Shown here piece by piece: positions 34,698 through 47,335 of a stretch of 64,000 bases of DNA; positions within the stretch are counted from its first letter, which is position 1; the number at the start of each line of letters is the position of its first letter. The notes beneath the pieces were generated by a model. It was given only the letters and a program-made list of their open reading frames with translations, did not search any database and was not told the DNA's origin. Position numbers and translations under genes: made by a program. The stretch spans positions 124,001 through 188,000 of the forward strand of contig CP137326.1 in the NCBI GenBank assembly GCA_033182465.1, written 5' to 3'. This DNA is from Sanghuangporus weigelae. Its lineage: Eukaryota; Basidiomycota; Agaricomycetes; Hymenochaetales; Hymenochaetaceae.

Positions 34698-35462
34698 GCT
34701 AGGTATTGTCGTACGGATGGCCGAAGGATTCCAGGGGCCACCGCAGGAGTTTATAAAGTACAAAGGCACTTAAGGGGCCTTTAGTTCCTGATAATGTTTC
34801 AGAAACCACTGGGGCTTCTGAAAACGAGAAGCGCACACCACAAACAAGCATCCTGGGAGAAATTGATCTGGTTTTAGCTCAGAAGCACGCAATGACTTCA
34901 TTAGAGATATGCGCGTGGAAGACTGAAATTAAGTCACCTTAGCTGAAAGTCAAGTTACATTGGAGCCTGTTAAGAGAAGCGTGTTCCAGAATGTCACCGT
35001 CGAGGAGAGAGCCCATGAGTTCCCATGAAATAAAAGGAGCGAGCCGAGCTTTACGCGAGTTTCAGCGTTCATGAGCTGTCTAGTTCATTACATGCTTCTC
35101 TGGGGTGTACGAAGGTTGAACGCGAGAAAAGGTAGCGAAAGCGCATGCAATACTGATTGACACAGAGTTCCATGGAACCAGTTTGTTCGTATATCCAAAG
35201 GAGCAAGTCTCATTGGACGATTAAGAGATCTCCGGCCAAAGAAGACGAAGAAAGTGCCTGGATATTCCGACCATGCACACGACATAGCACGCGTCAGAGA
35301 AACAGCTATCAGAAATCCATACCTTCTGGATGATTTGGATTTCTGCCATGGTATATTGGTAGGTATGATGAAGGTGTGAGAATGCATTTGTTCTCACGAC
35401 CACGTGCATAGCTATCTCTCACTTTTATAAGTTTTAAGTTTTACGTCTTTTACAATCCAGTC
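34698..35462. other. Divergent promoter region between sedolisin and DPH2
   Basis: About 765 bp with a minus-strand TATAAA at 34750-34755 serving the sedolisin gene. No gene is recognised; a 99-codon minus-strand frame at 35088-35387 has no domain. Confidence 0.5.
34750..34755 (-). promoter_or_regulatory. TATA box of the sedolisin gene
   Basis: TATAAA on the minus strand, 53 bp before the ATG at 34697, which implies a short leader of about 20-25 nt. Confidence 0.55.
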
Positions 35463-37634
35463 ATGAACATAGCAGGTCCGGGTCCTCAGTCGCAAACATT
35501 TTCTTCTTCTGATGAAGGCGCAATTGAAAGGATTCTGAATGTATCGAATGAAGATACACCCTCTCCCGGATCAGCGGAATTTCATGCTTACTACGAGATC
35601 GAAAAAACTGTTCGAGTAATTCAAAAAGGGGATTACAAGCGAGTCTGTTTGCTAAATCCATTCTGCTCAGTAAATCCATATTAACGGGGGTTATACCCTG
35701 TCCACAGATAGCTTTGCAGTTTCCTGATGAGTTGCTTCATGACTCAGTCCCGGTGTACCGAGCGCTTCAAGAAAGCTTGGGACCGCAGCGGGAAGCATAT
35801 GTACTCGCCGATACCTCGTATGGTAGGTGCGTGCTTCTTTCTACGGCTCGGACGGGGTTCCTAGGAACTGATACGATCATTCCCTTCCTTTAAGCTGCTG
35901 TGTCGATGAAGTGGCTGCTTCACACGTCGACGCAGATGTCTTGGTGCATTATGGACACGCATGTCTAAGCCAGTGAGTGAACTTATCACAGCGTTACCAG
36001 ACTTCAAGTCTTATCTAAATTATAAACGTAGAACCTCGCGTCTTCCGGTTATATACGTATTTGGGAGGAAACGCTTGAATGTAGAAGAATGCGCTGATAA
36101 AATATCGGCTTACCTCAAAGGTACTAGCACAACGGAACATACACAAGATATAAATATTCTCCATCTAAGACATGATGTCGGCTTCGCACATTTAAGTGGT
36201 ACGAGGCTGCTGCTGGTCCTGCAACTAAGCTAACTAGATACTCAAATTTGTTGCTAGATGATCTCTTTCGATTACTCCATCTGGCAATGAAGGAATGCTA
36301 TTATATCGAATACGAGCCTCTTCCTGAGCAGACTATGCCTATGTCAAGCCATTCAAGTCTCGAACAGCAGAACCAACATACCTCATCATCCGGCGATTCC
36401 GGTCAGGACACACATTCATCTGATCTGAAAAGAAAATTGATAGTCTGGGTGGGCGAGGAGTCAACGACACTCACGAAACTTCTAATGACCTCATCTGGTA
36501 GCAGCGTACGCCTGGTTTGCTGCATTTCGAAGAAGCATGGTGTTGAAGTCATTGCTTTAGGTAATATCATATTCTCCCCGGTCGGGCACTGTGCAAGAGC
36601 AAACATATATGACGAATAAACTACTTATGAGGCGCTACGCGATTCTTCAGAAGGCCCGGGACGCTGATGTTTTCGGTATTTTGATTGGAACACTAGGAGT
36701 TTGTACGTATTCGACAACTTATCGGTAGAAGCCACTCGAATTGATTGGAAGTATTATAGCGTCGTATTTACCACTGGTGCAACATCTTCGACAGCTGCTC
36801 AGAAAAGCTCATAAGAAGTCATACACGGTCTCCGTAGGGAAGATCAACCCGGCTAAGCTTGCAAACTTCATGGAGATCGAGTGCTGGGTATGGGTTGCTT
36901 GTAGCGAAGGCATGGTAGATTCAAAGGTACCACAACAGCACTGTCGTTCTGATGCATTGATATTGAACACAAGACGATAGGACTATCTTCGCCCGATCAT
37001 CACCCCATTTGAACTCGAGCTAGTGCTGCAACCTGAGCCAGAGTGGACTGGAAAATATATCTTCGACTTTGAAGAGCTATTATCAAAAGCCACACTTGAT
37101 GGTGAGTCATAAGCCGTCATCTTTCTCTTATCTCAAAACTAAGAACTGATTTGAAGAAGATTCCGAAGATGGAAAAGAAGATGGAGGTTCCGATGCCGAC
37201 CAGCCAATGTTTTCTCTCGTTAGCGGAAAGTATCGCCAGGCTAAGCGATACGGCGACCGTAAGAGTTTTCTCGCCTTTATTGTCTGATTGTTATTGATAG
37301 ATCATGTTTTTGTTTTGCCAGCATCAAGGCGAAACAAGAATGCGACGGAATCAACGAACGGTTCCCAGGAGCTGACTGTTCGTTCTCAGGACAGTGCATT
37401 GTCGAAGATGGCCGATAGTGCAGCCGGTAGGCTCCTTTATCAAATTATTTTGTACCAACGAGGTTCTCAATCTTCGTGCTTTCTGCAGCGCAATTCCTTC
37501 ATGCTCGATCGTACCAAGGTCTAGATCCACGCTTAGGCCAGGATGCGCCGAGTATACTCGAACAGGGCCGAAGTGGGATTGCTCGTGGTTATAAGGATGA
37601 TCACCAAGACGAGCCTAGATTAAATGAAAGTTAA
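35463..37634 (+). CDS. DPH2: Diphthamide biosynthesis protein 2
   Basis: Exon 1 is 35463-35642 and exon 2 starts at 35708; further introns split the rest. The protein shows [30 protein letters not shown], the first cluster-type cysteines in [21 protein letters not shown], a [10 protein letters not shown] strand, [49 protein letters not shown], and a C-terminal [10 protein letters not shown]. Dph2 pairs with Dph1 in a [4Fe-4S] radical enzyme that transfers the 3-amino-3-carboxypropyl group of S-adenosylmethionine to a histidine of elongation factor 2. The tail after [18 protein letters not shown] is disordered and Ser/Asn-rich. HIS1 follows on the same strand about 370 bp downstream. Confidence 0.94.
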
Positions 37635-38006
37635 TGTAAAATATCTATTTGCTATGTACTCGTTGAAAGCGAAGATAGAGAAATTGAACACCTTTGTGCA
37701 TTGCACTTTACTTGAGTAGGCTGGGGCCTAAGAATGCAGGAGGATGCCTCTTACAAGACCTAGAACTTCCGTTGACAAACTTCACAAATTCCGGTCGATA
37801 CTCTAAGAAAAAGCTCGCAATGTCATGGAGTAGGTATGCTATTTCTTATCAGTAAGCATTGCCTTGGTCACTGGAAGAAGTGAAGAATCATGCTGCTGAA
37901 GAATCGGGACGCAAGCGTTGTGTGTGAGCTGCACGTGACGCCCACTTACCCTTTTTCCAAATTCCAAACTTCTGACTCAACGACATTTTTGTCGATAATC
38001 TTCACA
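37635..38006. other. Intergenic, HIS1 promoter
   Basis: About 370 bp between two plus-strand genes. Nothing specific is recognised. Confidence 0.45.
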
Positions 38007-39247
38007 ATGTGTGCGTTGTATTGTTTGCTTTATGCAGTGTGACTGGCTAATGGATCAAAGGACTCAGTGAATCTTGAATCTCTGGATGGGAGATTATTAC
38101 TTGCGATTCCCAAGAAAGGTGACGCGGAGGTTTTTGGACGAAACAAATTGTTTCTGCACTAACGAAAGACACATTAGGTCGTCTCCATGAAAAGTGCCTG
38201 GAGCTACTAGCAGGTTAGTATCTCTCCAAAGTTGATTGTATCAAAAGACGAAGACCGCGAAGGATAGGTGCCGACATCCAGTTCAGGAGACACAATCGCT
38301 TAGACGTTTGCCTCGTCCAAAATCATAATATCGTGCTGTAAGTTAACAAACAATCAGTTTCCGATGGATGAAATTTACACAAATCCAGCGTCTTCCTTCC
38401 AGCTTCTGACATTCCTTCGTTCGTCGGAAAGGGAAACGTCGACTTAGGAATAACGGGCCATGACGTTATCCTCGAAGCGAATATGCAGGAGCACGTCACG
38501 GAGATGCTGAAGTTAGGATTCGGAAAATGCGCTCTCCAGGTTCAAGTACCAGAAACTGGAAGCATAAAGGATGTCAAGGATCTTGCAGGAAAACGTATCG
38601 TCACGAGCTTTGAGGTGCTTGCCGGAGAGTATTTTTCGAAACTGGACAATGAACTCGGTCTGCAAGGCGAAAATAGGACGCAGATCGAGTACGTCGGTGG
38701 GAGCGTCGAAGCTGCTTGTGCTCTTGGTCTTGCGGATGGGATTGGTGAGCCAGCCAGATCTGACGAAAGAGCTTAAAATGACGTCTTCCTTCGATTCTAG
38801 TCGATCTTGTCGGTGGGTTACTCTGCTGATGTACAGCCCATCAAAGTCTGACACTTTAGCGAAGAATCCGGTGATACAATGCGTGCTGCAGGCCTGCACG
38901 CAATTGCAACTGTATTGTCGACAGAGGCCGTCCTCATCAAATCTTCAAAACCCAAGCATGCGCAGCACATCCCACTTATCGAGCTCATCGCCTCCCGTAT
39001 AGCGGGTGTAGTCGCCTCTGCTCGTTATGTACTATGCCAGTACAATATTCCACGAGACAAGCTTCACGAGTGCACGGCAATTGCACCTGGGAGACGTGCA
39101 CCGACAATTAGTCCATTGGAAGAGAACAACTGGGTTGCAGTCAGTGTGATGGTGGAAAAGAAGAACGTTGCGACAGTTATGGATAAACTTGTAGCAACAG
39201 GGGCGGAAGATGTACTATTATTGAAGTTGGATAACTGTCGAGTATAA
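38007..39247 (+). CDS. HIS1: ATP phosphoribosyltransferase
   Basis: It joins ATP and phosphoribosyl pyrophosphate in the first step of histidine synthesis and is normally inhibited by histidine. After a 4-nt first exon (38007-38010) the reading is NLESLDGRLLLAIPKKGRLHEKCLELL, then RHNRLDVCLVQNHNIVLVFLPASDIP, GKGNVDLGITGHDVI, GFGKCALQVQVP, the ligand-binding loop around AGKRIVTSFEVLAGEYF, YVGGSVEAACALGLADGIVDLVESG, and a C-terminal regulatory domain (ESPLEENNWVAVSVMVEKKN-like text followed by MDKLVATGAEDVLLLKL). That last ACT-like domain marks the long, hexameric form. The micro-exon start is inferred from phase and splice signals. An alternative start inside exon 2 would lose the first conserved strand. 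Confidence 0.94.
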
Positions 39248-40182
39248 CCGAGCGTAGATTTTGTACAAGGTTCGTCCCAGAACTTGATTCTCATACTTCA
39301 CTGAGGCTAACTGACCTTTTCCAGATAGATACAAGCAAAATATAGATAGAATTGTTCTATACGGTTTACCTCACAAAACTCTCAGTACCCAATGGAGGAA
39401 TAATCCCCGACGACTTTTCGACCTTGAGACGTATCCGAGTTCTAACAGCACATCCACGTTTCACATTCGTCTCTACAAAGAAGTTACATAGCGCAGCAAC
39501 ATAATGAAGCACCTTCTCTTCGAACGACACTGCTGTCTTCATGATCAGCTACGTAGCTGTGTAATATGCCTTACAGACGCTGTGCTTGCTGTACAGGCCA
39601 TGTGCCCTATGGAAATGTGTCGTCTGCGCTATCGCTTCTATCACGATTGGAGGCAGTGATGTGCGCATGTAACCTTCTCCCAAATAACGAACCTTAGCTT
39701 GCGACATAGCCCTCATGACTTCTGCTGTGTTGTACTCGTGTGAGGTATGGGCGCTTATTCGAAGCATACTATATTGAGCTGACAAACATCCTAATCAAGG
39801 TTTCCACAGCCTGCCTTGCAGCACTAGTACTGCTTCTTGAACCTCTTTCATGGCAGTGATTGATTCTTCTAGTGTCTAGAAAGCTCTGCCAGGAGTCTCT
39901 TGTCGTTCTCTGGTCCGAATAGGTACACAGGAGTGCATATCGTACGCATCCATTGCTGGATACAACATCAATGATAGAACGCCACCAAGGGACTTCGTGA
40001 TACACTTATAGGGTCCGAAGTTGGCGAGCTTAGACGCCCATCTTGTTGCTGCAACGACCCTCGAATTATAACTCTAGTTCTGCATAGCATATAAACCTCT
40101 CTCTCAAGAGCATCGACCTGTAGTCTGTGCCTCACAATACGACTTCGACCATCCCCCGCCCTATAGTGTCTTTGCGCTCAAG
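39248..40182. other. Intergenic with possible gene remnant on minus strand
   Basis: About 935 bp. On the minus strand, pieces such as YLFGPENDKRLLAEL and EESITAMKEVQEAVLVLQG (near 39.8-39.95 kb) and a 78-codon frame at 39549-39785 look protein-like but are in different frames. The family is not recognised. It may be a decayed gene or chance. Confidence 0.3.
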
Positions 40183-41828
40183 ATGATCAAATATCCTAAC
40201 TACAACTTCCAGAATCGTGGACTGGTCTTTCCTCGGAACAACAGAACCCTGCGTCCCACGGCCTACTCTGATATTATGAAAGACTTGGATTCTACGTCTA
40301 TTCAAGAGCTCCGGCGCCCTCTTGACGCCGAAAGGAAAGACTGCGAAGGCGTCGAACCCCGAGAGGTCACTCCCGTCGCTTCATACAATTGGACAAATGA
40401 TAAAGAGCCCACCATCTTCGTTCCAGGTAGGTTATCCTCGCAGCATTTCTTTTCTAACAGAATGCTTTCTCTAGGAGTCAGATTGACAAGTTCCCTTTAT
40501 AGGCTGCCCGCCTATTTGGCAAAACAGACCGACGCCGTTTCGACTCGACCGCGATAGCGGCGTGAGCTTCATCGATCAAAACACCCACAGAGTACCGCAA
40601 TATCCACTCCTTCCCCTCGTTCTCGCCGTTGACCATCTTTCACCCGATTTCGATTTCCCGTCTATCGATATTGTGACGGACCGTAACAACCTGCGGAAGC
40701 TCCTACGTTGGATAAACGGAACCATCTCGCTCGACTTTCGTATCGATCTACAGCTATCCGGTTCAACAGTCTTGTTTACTCGATATGAACCGACTAAAGT
40801 CGAAGTCGAGTCTGGAAGGCTCGGCTTTGGGAGGAACTTTGAACAATATACGACTAAGCGCCTTGCCGGGTGTGAGAGTAGTACAGGACATCATAGGATT
40901 ATTACCTATGTAGGGTTTTCTAAGACATAGTATCTGACCAAACTGACCAATCATTTCTGTCTAGGACTATGGTAATCTGAAGCTCTTGGTCCGCTTCGAG
41001 GTAGACGCCTGCCTCCATAACGATACGGCAACCCAGGATCGCAGGGACAGACCTGAAGCAATGCGACCCATTCCAGGAGACAAACCACAAGACATCCTCG
41101 CCGCCTTGCGGAAAATGTCAATCCGTTCAGATGATAAAATCGAGATCGTCTCGCGCGGCATCTTGGTTCCGCAGAGCTCGCTGATCGAGCTAGGCACGAA
41201 GAGCGCGAGAGGGATAGAGTTGGAGGGTATCGACTGGCAGGAATACTTTCCACAGCTCTTCTTATCGCAGACGCCTCATCACCATTTAGGCGTGCACGAG
41301 AAGGGCTATTTCCGCCGCATCGATGCTCGTGCGCTGAATGATAGCGTGCTCGCTATCCAGAAACAGAGGCAACAGCCTGCCTTCGACAAGTTGCATGTCC
41401 TTCTGCAAAAGATCAAGGAGCTTGTCGTTGCACGTGGAGAAGATAACCGCTTATCGCTCGTTTACCGCGTCGAGACGAAGAAACTCGAGGTGTTTTCGCG
41501 GAAGGCGTCGGGTGGTGTTTTGCCGGACATGTGGTTGGAACGATTCAAGTCTGCTCCTCAAGCAACAGAGAGCAGTGAAGATGAATCAGGACCAGCACCA
41601 CAAGCGGGTGAATCTAATGACTCAGACACGCCTGAGGTGGCGAAGCAAGAGTCAGATGAGTCGGACGATGGGAAAGTATCTGACTATGACAGCGATGGAT
41701 CGTCCGGTTCTCTAAATTCAGATGGTGCGTGAATCTGAATAAGCCCATGGATGGTGATATCTGACCTCCAAATTCCAGAACCCCCTCGGTGGCAGAGATA
41801 CGAAAACCTCTCCAATCGTAATAAATGA
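40183..41828 (+). CDS. Conserved fungal protein of unknown function
   Basis: Exons 40183-40431, 40503-40937 and 40963 onward are supported by phase (the first two ends are approximate). The protein starts MIKYPNYNFQNRG and carries FVPGCPPIWQNRPTP, YPLLPLVLAVDHLSPDFDF, DRNNLRKLLRWI, then across an intron YDYGNLKLLVRFEVDACL, a basic middle part, QLFLSQTPHHHLGVHEKGYF and LVYRVETKKLEVF. This order is shared by a fungal family whose members are sometimes labelled geranylgeranyl pyrophosphate synthetase, although no DDxxD motif is present; I do not follow that label. The C-terminus is acidic and Ser/Asp-rich. It may stop at 41732, or splice (donor after 41725) to a short exon ending at 41828 with PPRWQRYENLSNRNK. 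Confidence 0.72.
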
Positions 41829-43530
41829 ACAACAGAGTTTGAGACTGTTACTATGCTTCGTATAGTTTCTCCAGGTCGACTATTTCTCAGTACTTGATCC
41901 TGTATGCTTTTGATCCTCGGATGAACCCAACTTGTGTGAGAATATAAGTCAAATACAATTTGTATGTTACGGCACTGAAGCGAAAGAACTGGACTGCAAA
42001 AATCGTCTGATTCCCTCAATTCTCACCTCACGCTCACAGCCAGAACACGAGTATAAGATTTCCTGAGGCAGCTTTTGTTCTCTTTCTTGGCCCAAGAGTG
42101 TCAATTTATAAATGTACTTAATCGACTTCTTCGGGGAATTAGCGGGAATGTGGCATGAGAATCCGAGTGTATAAAGAACTTCCTTTTGGGACTCGAGTTC
42201 AAGGAACTGTATCGGTGAAAAGGCAGTTTCTGCTCATTTACAGCATCCTCGTTCTCATTCTCCTTCGTACTTCGACAACTTCCCGCACGAGAAGGTAGGT
42301 CCGTGTATAGCGGAACGAGATAGTTGGAAGTGAAGAAGTATGCTATTTCGCCGAGGTTGAGGGACAGGTTCACGCTGATGGATCGGCGGCGTACTAGACA
42401 GACCGGTTGAGAAGCACATAGTGACAATTTTGGCCACTTTCGAAGCCAGTAAAAGCGCAGATAATATCGAGTCCCCGTTCATCAACTTGATCTTTCATGG
42501 TCTTGCCTAGACGTGAGGAAAGTATCCTGCTACCGAATAAGAGATGGCGAGATGAAAACGAGGGTCCTACGGGAGCTATAGGGGAAAGACTCTTGGATTC
42601 AGCGAAGCCAAGGCCTCTCTGAGCTTTCGAAAGCTATAGACAGCATGCTTAGACGCCTGTAAATCTCAAGTGAAGAGAGTTTATTCATTTCCCAGGAACT
42701 GTTAATACGGAGCCATCTGTTCCATTTATTCTCTCGCTGAGCCAGTTATGCAGGACCCGAAATGCCTTAACTCATCGGTCGGTATAAGGCCGCTTCTTGA
42801 TGAATCGCTTCGTCTCTCAAAGCATGCGATATCGCGTGTCGGCAGCGGTGAACAGCTGATCCCTCCACTTAGTGAGACTTCACGCGGTTGGTCTCGCTGG
42901 GTGCTCAAGATAGGAGAAAGAGAGCCGACGATTGGATAAAGAGTCCAGAACGCCGAGAAAAATACGAGATGAACGCCGGCACTGGAGGAAGGTACCATAC
43001 TCCTTGAGGATATGCTTTAAATGTTGATCACAAGACCACGATATCTACAACCTTGTGTATTTCAGTGAAGATGCCTGCCTTGCTATGCAGAGAATAGACT
43101 CGGATGACCATGTAGTTCCCCTTCCCGTCAACACATCGTTCGTTCTTTACGGGGCTGGAAGGCGAGCTTGAGAAATTTTGTTTCATTTTTAATACAAGCT
43201 ATATGGAACTGAGATTCAGGATGCGCGGATAGTTCAGACAGATTTTCTGAAATGATTCGCCTGAAGCAGGTTCAAGTTGAAGTTGACCGTTGATGGTATA
43301 GTTGCCAAAAAAGGGTGCTGCTGGCGTGGGAATATACAACCAGTGGCGGACATGTAAACAAGAGTAAATAGACGGCCTAATTCCCACCTTGTCGTCGTCG
43401 TCGTCACCGCTACAGCCAGCTCCTTTCTTCGTCCATCCTCTCTCATCCCGCCGTCTTCGCCTCCTCAACGTCGGCATCGCATCAAACAACCCGCTCTTTG
43501 TCCCGACAATAAACTTGCATTTGAGTCGCA
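41829..43530. other. Long intergenic region, no gene recognised
   Basis: About 1.7 kb. Open frames of 60-117 codons occur on both strands (for example 42101-42427 minus and 42748-42939 plus) without domains. A short GTC trinucleotide run near 43391-43405 precedes ROT1. Confidence 0.45.
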
Positions 43531-44394
43531 ATGCGTCCCCGGCAGGTAGCATCTGCGCTTTCGCTGCTTCTCTCGGCGTCGCTCCCTGCCGCAGCCCAGA
43601 TCATCTTCGATGCAATCCATAACGCAACATCAATCACTGGTACATGGACATCGCAGTCCAGAACGGTGTTGACAGGTATTGACCCCAATACGGGTTTGGT
43701 GCGTGGATTAATGTCGTATAGCTCGTCGAAGATAATAACGTCCGTATTCTTTAGGCCTTTGCAAACCCCTCAAACACTTCATTCACATATCCATCCTGTA
43801 CTGGCTACGGTTATGCCTTGTATGTATTGCATCAATGATTTTTTATGTGCTGATGGCTGAGCTTCTCCCAGCACCGACGATGGTTGGTATGAAGTTGCCC
43901 GATATCGCTTTACCTCGAATGCCACAGAACATCAATGCATCATTGGCGCTCTGAACTGGGCTCATGGGAACTATGAACTACTATCTAACGGTTCCATTGT
44001 CTTTAACCCATTGGGAGATGGATTCCAGCTAGTGCAAGACCCGTGCGGCGCACGGTCGATCTTCGTCGAAAACTTCAATGACACAGAGCTGTACCAGTCC
44101 TGGCGTATATTTGATGACCCTACCGACGGACCCAAACTGCACTTGTTTGCATTCGATGGCTCACCCATCAATCCATTGTACCAAGTATCGACAGAGCCCA
44201 ACATGCTCCCATTGCAGATGCTGCGCAACGTCACACCCGAGTTCCAAGCCCAGGATGGCTTCGTCAACACCGGCAAACGCGAAATCAAGAGATCCGAACC
44301 CCAGACCGGTGCTGCTGGCAGTCGACTGGGCGACGTGACAAGTGTCAGCATGTTGCTCTCAGTGATCGCCGGTGGGCTCATGGTCACGCTCTAG
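43531..44394 (+). CDS. ROT1: ER membrane chaperone-like protein Rot1
   Basis: Three exons (about 43531-43696, about 43757-43819, 43872-44394). The N-terminus MRPRQVASALSLLLSASLPAAAQ is a signal peptide. The lumenal domain reads ATSITGTWTSQSRTVLTG, then NPSNTSFTYPSCTGYGYAFTDDGWYEVARY, CIIGALNWAHGNYELLSNGSI, and VQDPCGARSIFVENFND; these match the fungal Rot1 family. Several N-glycosylation sequons (NTS, NAT, NGS, NDT) are present. A hydrophobic segment (VSMLLSVIAGGLMVTL) ends the protein and should anchor it in the ER membrane. In yeast, Rot1 is essential, assists folding of ER and cell-wall proteins and affects beta-1,6-glucan. Exon 1 boundaries are approximate. Confidence 0.92.
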
Positions 44395-45533
44395 AGAAGG
44401 GAATATTTCATACACATACACACACGCACATGATATACATACGGCAGTTTTCCGCTTTTGCTTTGCATTTCTTCTCCCGCCCTTTCTTCTTCAAATCATT
44501 CCAACCCAACCACGTTTTTTCTTTCTCGTAATGTTTGATCTTGAGAGACACTTGAACTTTTTCGCACACGATCGAAAACAGTCATCGGTCGCTTCTATTT
44601 CCCCTTCCAATCCGTGTCTGGCAGCACGTTCTCCCTTCCGCAGCATGCATCCTTTGTCTTCCCACCGTTCGCGCCACTCGGACTCCTATTATTATACCCT
44701 GCCTTCTGCTTGCAGACTTCCGCTCCTTTCTTCCCTCTCTTTTGTTCATTTCTCTCATTATCTACAAAATACTGTGTGTTGCTAATGACTCTCCTCCCCT
44801 GCTCGTTGTCATGTTGTTACATATATAGGGGTCTTGGTGCAGAGGTAATAACTTCATCTTTAGTGCACCAGAGACCAAGGCATGTCTAGGATGAAATGAA
44901 AATTTTCCGAGTGGCATTGTCTCTCCGTTATATGACTGATCGAGTTATACTGTACTGCGATAGCGGAAGATAGGGACGACCAAGCAGAGTATGTACAGAT
45001 ATGAATCATTATTTATTGCTTATTGGAAGTTTCCTGATTCTGGACAAGACAAGAGACAAAGACACGGATACGAAGTCTAATCAGTGTCTGACAACAGAGT
45101 CCGTTGCGACCTGGTAAAGTCGCTGATGGTAGAGTGAAAAAGGAAGGAAACTAATGATTGCACAGAAGGCGAGATAGAAAGTAGAGGAGAGAAAGAACGG
45201 AATAAATAGTACACGGGGCGCGGGTGAGGAACAAAATTAAGTAAGCAGTAGGAGTCATGGCTAGGTGGATGATGGAACGAAATAGAGACGAAAATGAAAG
45301 GGAGAGAGGAAAGCTCGAACCTGAGTCAAACTGAACAAGACAGCAAACCGGTCGGCCACCCGCCGTTTCATTTGTCCCTCCCCAGCACACCGACAATAAA
45401 CGTCTCGATCCAACGAAAACCTCCTTCCTTTACACGACTCAGCGGCCGCACAACGCATTCGCAACAACTCCCCCTCCCGAATTAAAAAGAACCCGCGCCA
45501 ATGTCTACAATTGAACTTGAATTTATTTCCATC
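44395..45533. other. Intergenic between convergent ROT1 and PRE7
   Basis: About 1.1 kb of A/T- and pyrimidine-rich DNA, with a CA/TA-rich stretch just after the ROT1 stop (44408-44440). No gene is recognised. It probably holds both 3' untranslated regions. Confidence 0.5.
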
Positions 45534-47335
45534 TTAATCCTTCTTCAGCTCTTGGTTGATGACGAACACGCGTTCGCCATCCGTATGCCCGGTGACTTCG
45601 CGCACGTGTGCGGTACGTAGCCCCTCGAGGCCCTGAGGTGACCGGCCCTTTGCTAGTACGACGTAAAGTTCGAGCCCATCTCCGACCTATCGTAGATACG
45701 ATAAGAGACCAGATAGATGTCCCGATGTCCCGATGTTTTAGTGTACAAAAACTCACCTCAATATGACGTTCCGTGGCACTTGTAAAGCTGTCAGTTACAA
45801 TCGAAAGAACGCGGTCCAAAGGAAGATGTGTCGGATGCCCTCCAGCTACGCCCGGTGGAGGTACTTGATTCTTGAAGTAAATCTGCCAAAGATGAAGACA
45901 TCGATCAGCACGGGAAAAGATAAGAAAGTATATATATCGAGAAAGACGGCAACAAGAGAATGTAAAAACGGAGAATATTCGGAAAAGCATCGGGTAGTCA
46001 GATAGTGCACAGTATGCGTTGGTGGAACAAGTTTTGAGGGACAACGAGAATGGAAAGAAAGTGGAGTAAAACAAGTGGGAAACAGGTGAATAAAAGCAAA
46101 AACAGGCATGCCGCGCGAAAGACATAACACTTCGGGAGGAAGATAAAGAATTAGCACATGCTTGGCATGCACTACAATACCCAATGCGTGTAGATATGGT
46201 TCCAAAAATACTTTTCGTTTCCAAGACAAGTAGGAATGTGTGAAGGAAGAGAAAAATCCGCACCTGGTTGTCAAGGAAAGGTTGTACTAACTGCTGAGCA
46301 GCCCCAGCCGCGCGGCACGTTTCGCGCTCGTACGAACCGACGGGGTCAAAGCTGTAGACAGCGCCCGAGCCTTTAGACATGATCGACAGTTCGGATAAAT
46401 GTAGGTCGAGGCAAGGACGCGAAGATGAGCCCGGAAGAATCGGCGAAGACAGCCGAAACGTCAAAAGTGATTTCATCGGAATATCCACAAGCATGAATCC
46501 GGGAGAAAACGCAGCAGAGTCCAGCACGACAAAATAAGCGGAACAACGCGACAAATGCGGACAAGAGTCGGAATGTCGAAGTCGTGGAGCGTTGAGGAGC
46601 ATACAAGCGGTAGAAGGCGGATATGACACACGAGAATGCGGGGAAAAGAAAACGATCAATCAATCAAGTGAACAACGGGAAAAACGAAATACGAGTGAAT
46701 GAGGATCATGGGATTAGGATATGTTCATCCTAACGGCATGGATTATGGAGCCAAAAGAATGCTTAAACTCACCGTCATCTTCGATACCACCGAGAATGTT
46801 GTATACGTAGTACGGGAAGAAACGTTGCGCGTAAAGCATTGTCTGAATTAATCGAGCGATGGCGCGCAATGGCATGTCCTTCGCGTGAGCGTGGCGATAC
46901 CACTTTGATTACGCAACAAATAGGGATGATGAGCATCTGATTTGGCTTTGGGTATGACGCGTACAAACCTCCAACCGTTGTTTAACCTTCTTTACAAACA
47001 TATTACCATCTGCAGCAAAGCCGTTTACTGCCAGTACGGCCTTGTCAGTGCTATATCCGCGTCACGAGATCAGTAACCATCCAAACCGTTGATTGCGTAT
47101 TACGGGGGAATGAGAAGCAAGTATACACAAGTACTTACAGACGGAATACTTTCGGTGCATAACGAGTCTGGATATTGAATCCCTCTGTTTGACGAGTGTC
47201 ACCAGCAATGACGGCGAAGTCTGCACCGGCGATGGCGAGAATAGTGCCACCGTTCTCGGTGTACGGATTGAACTGTCTTTGCATCGGTTGGCCGTTATGC
47301 GACTGTGGAATGGTCATCGTAGTCGCGCCTGGCAT
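45534..47335 (-). CDS. PRE7: 20S proteasome subunit beta-6 (Pre7/PSMB1)
   Basis: At least six exons. The reading is [40 protein letters not shown] (split at 47139), then [51 protein letters not shown] plus [16 protein letters not shown], then [65 protein letters not shown], ending [10 protein letters not shown]. It is one of the non-catalytic beta subunits of the 20S core: the residue after the propeptide is not the active threonine. Two introns, 46371-46772 and 45883-46263, are about 400 and 380 bp, far longer than the usual 50-70 bp here. Minus-strand frames crossing these introns (for example 45523-46659) are chance reading through the intron. Confidence 0.93.

Noticed and set aside
45523-46659. 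378-codon open frame on the minus strand
   Set aside because: It runs through two PRE7 introns and exons in the wrong frame; the proteasome exons explain the region.
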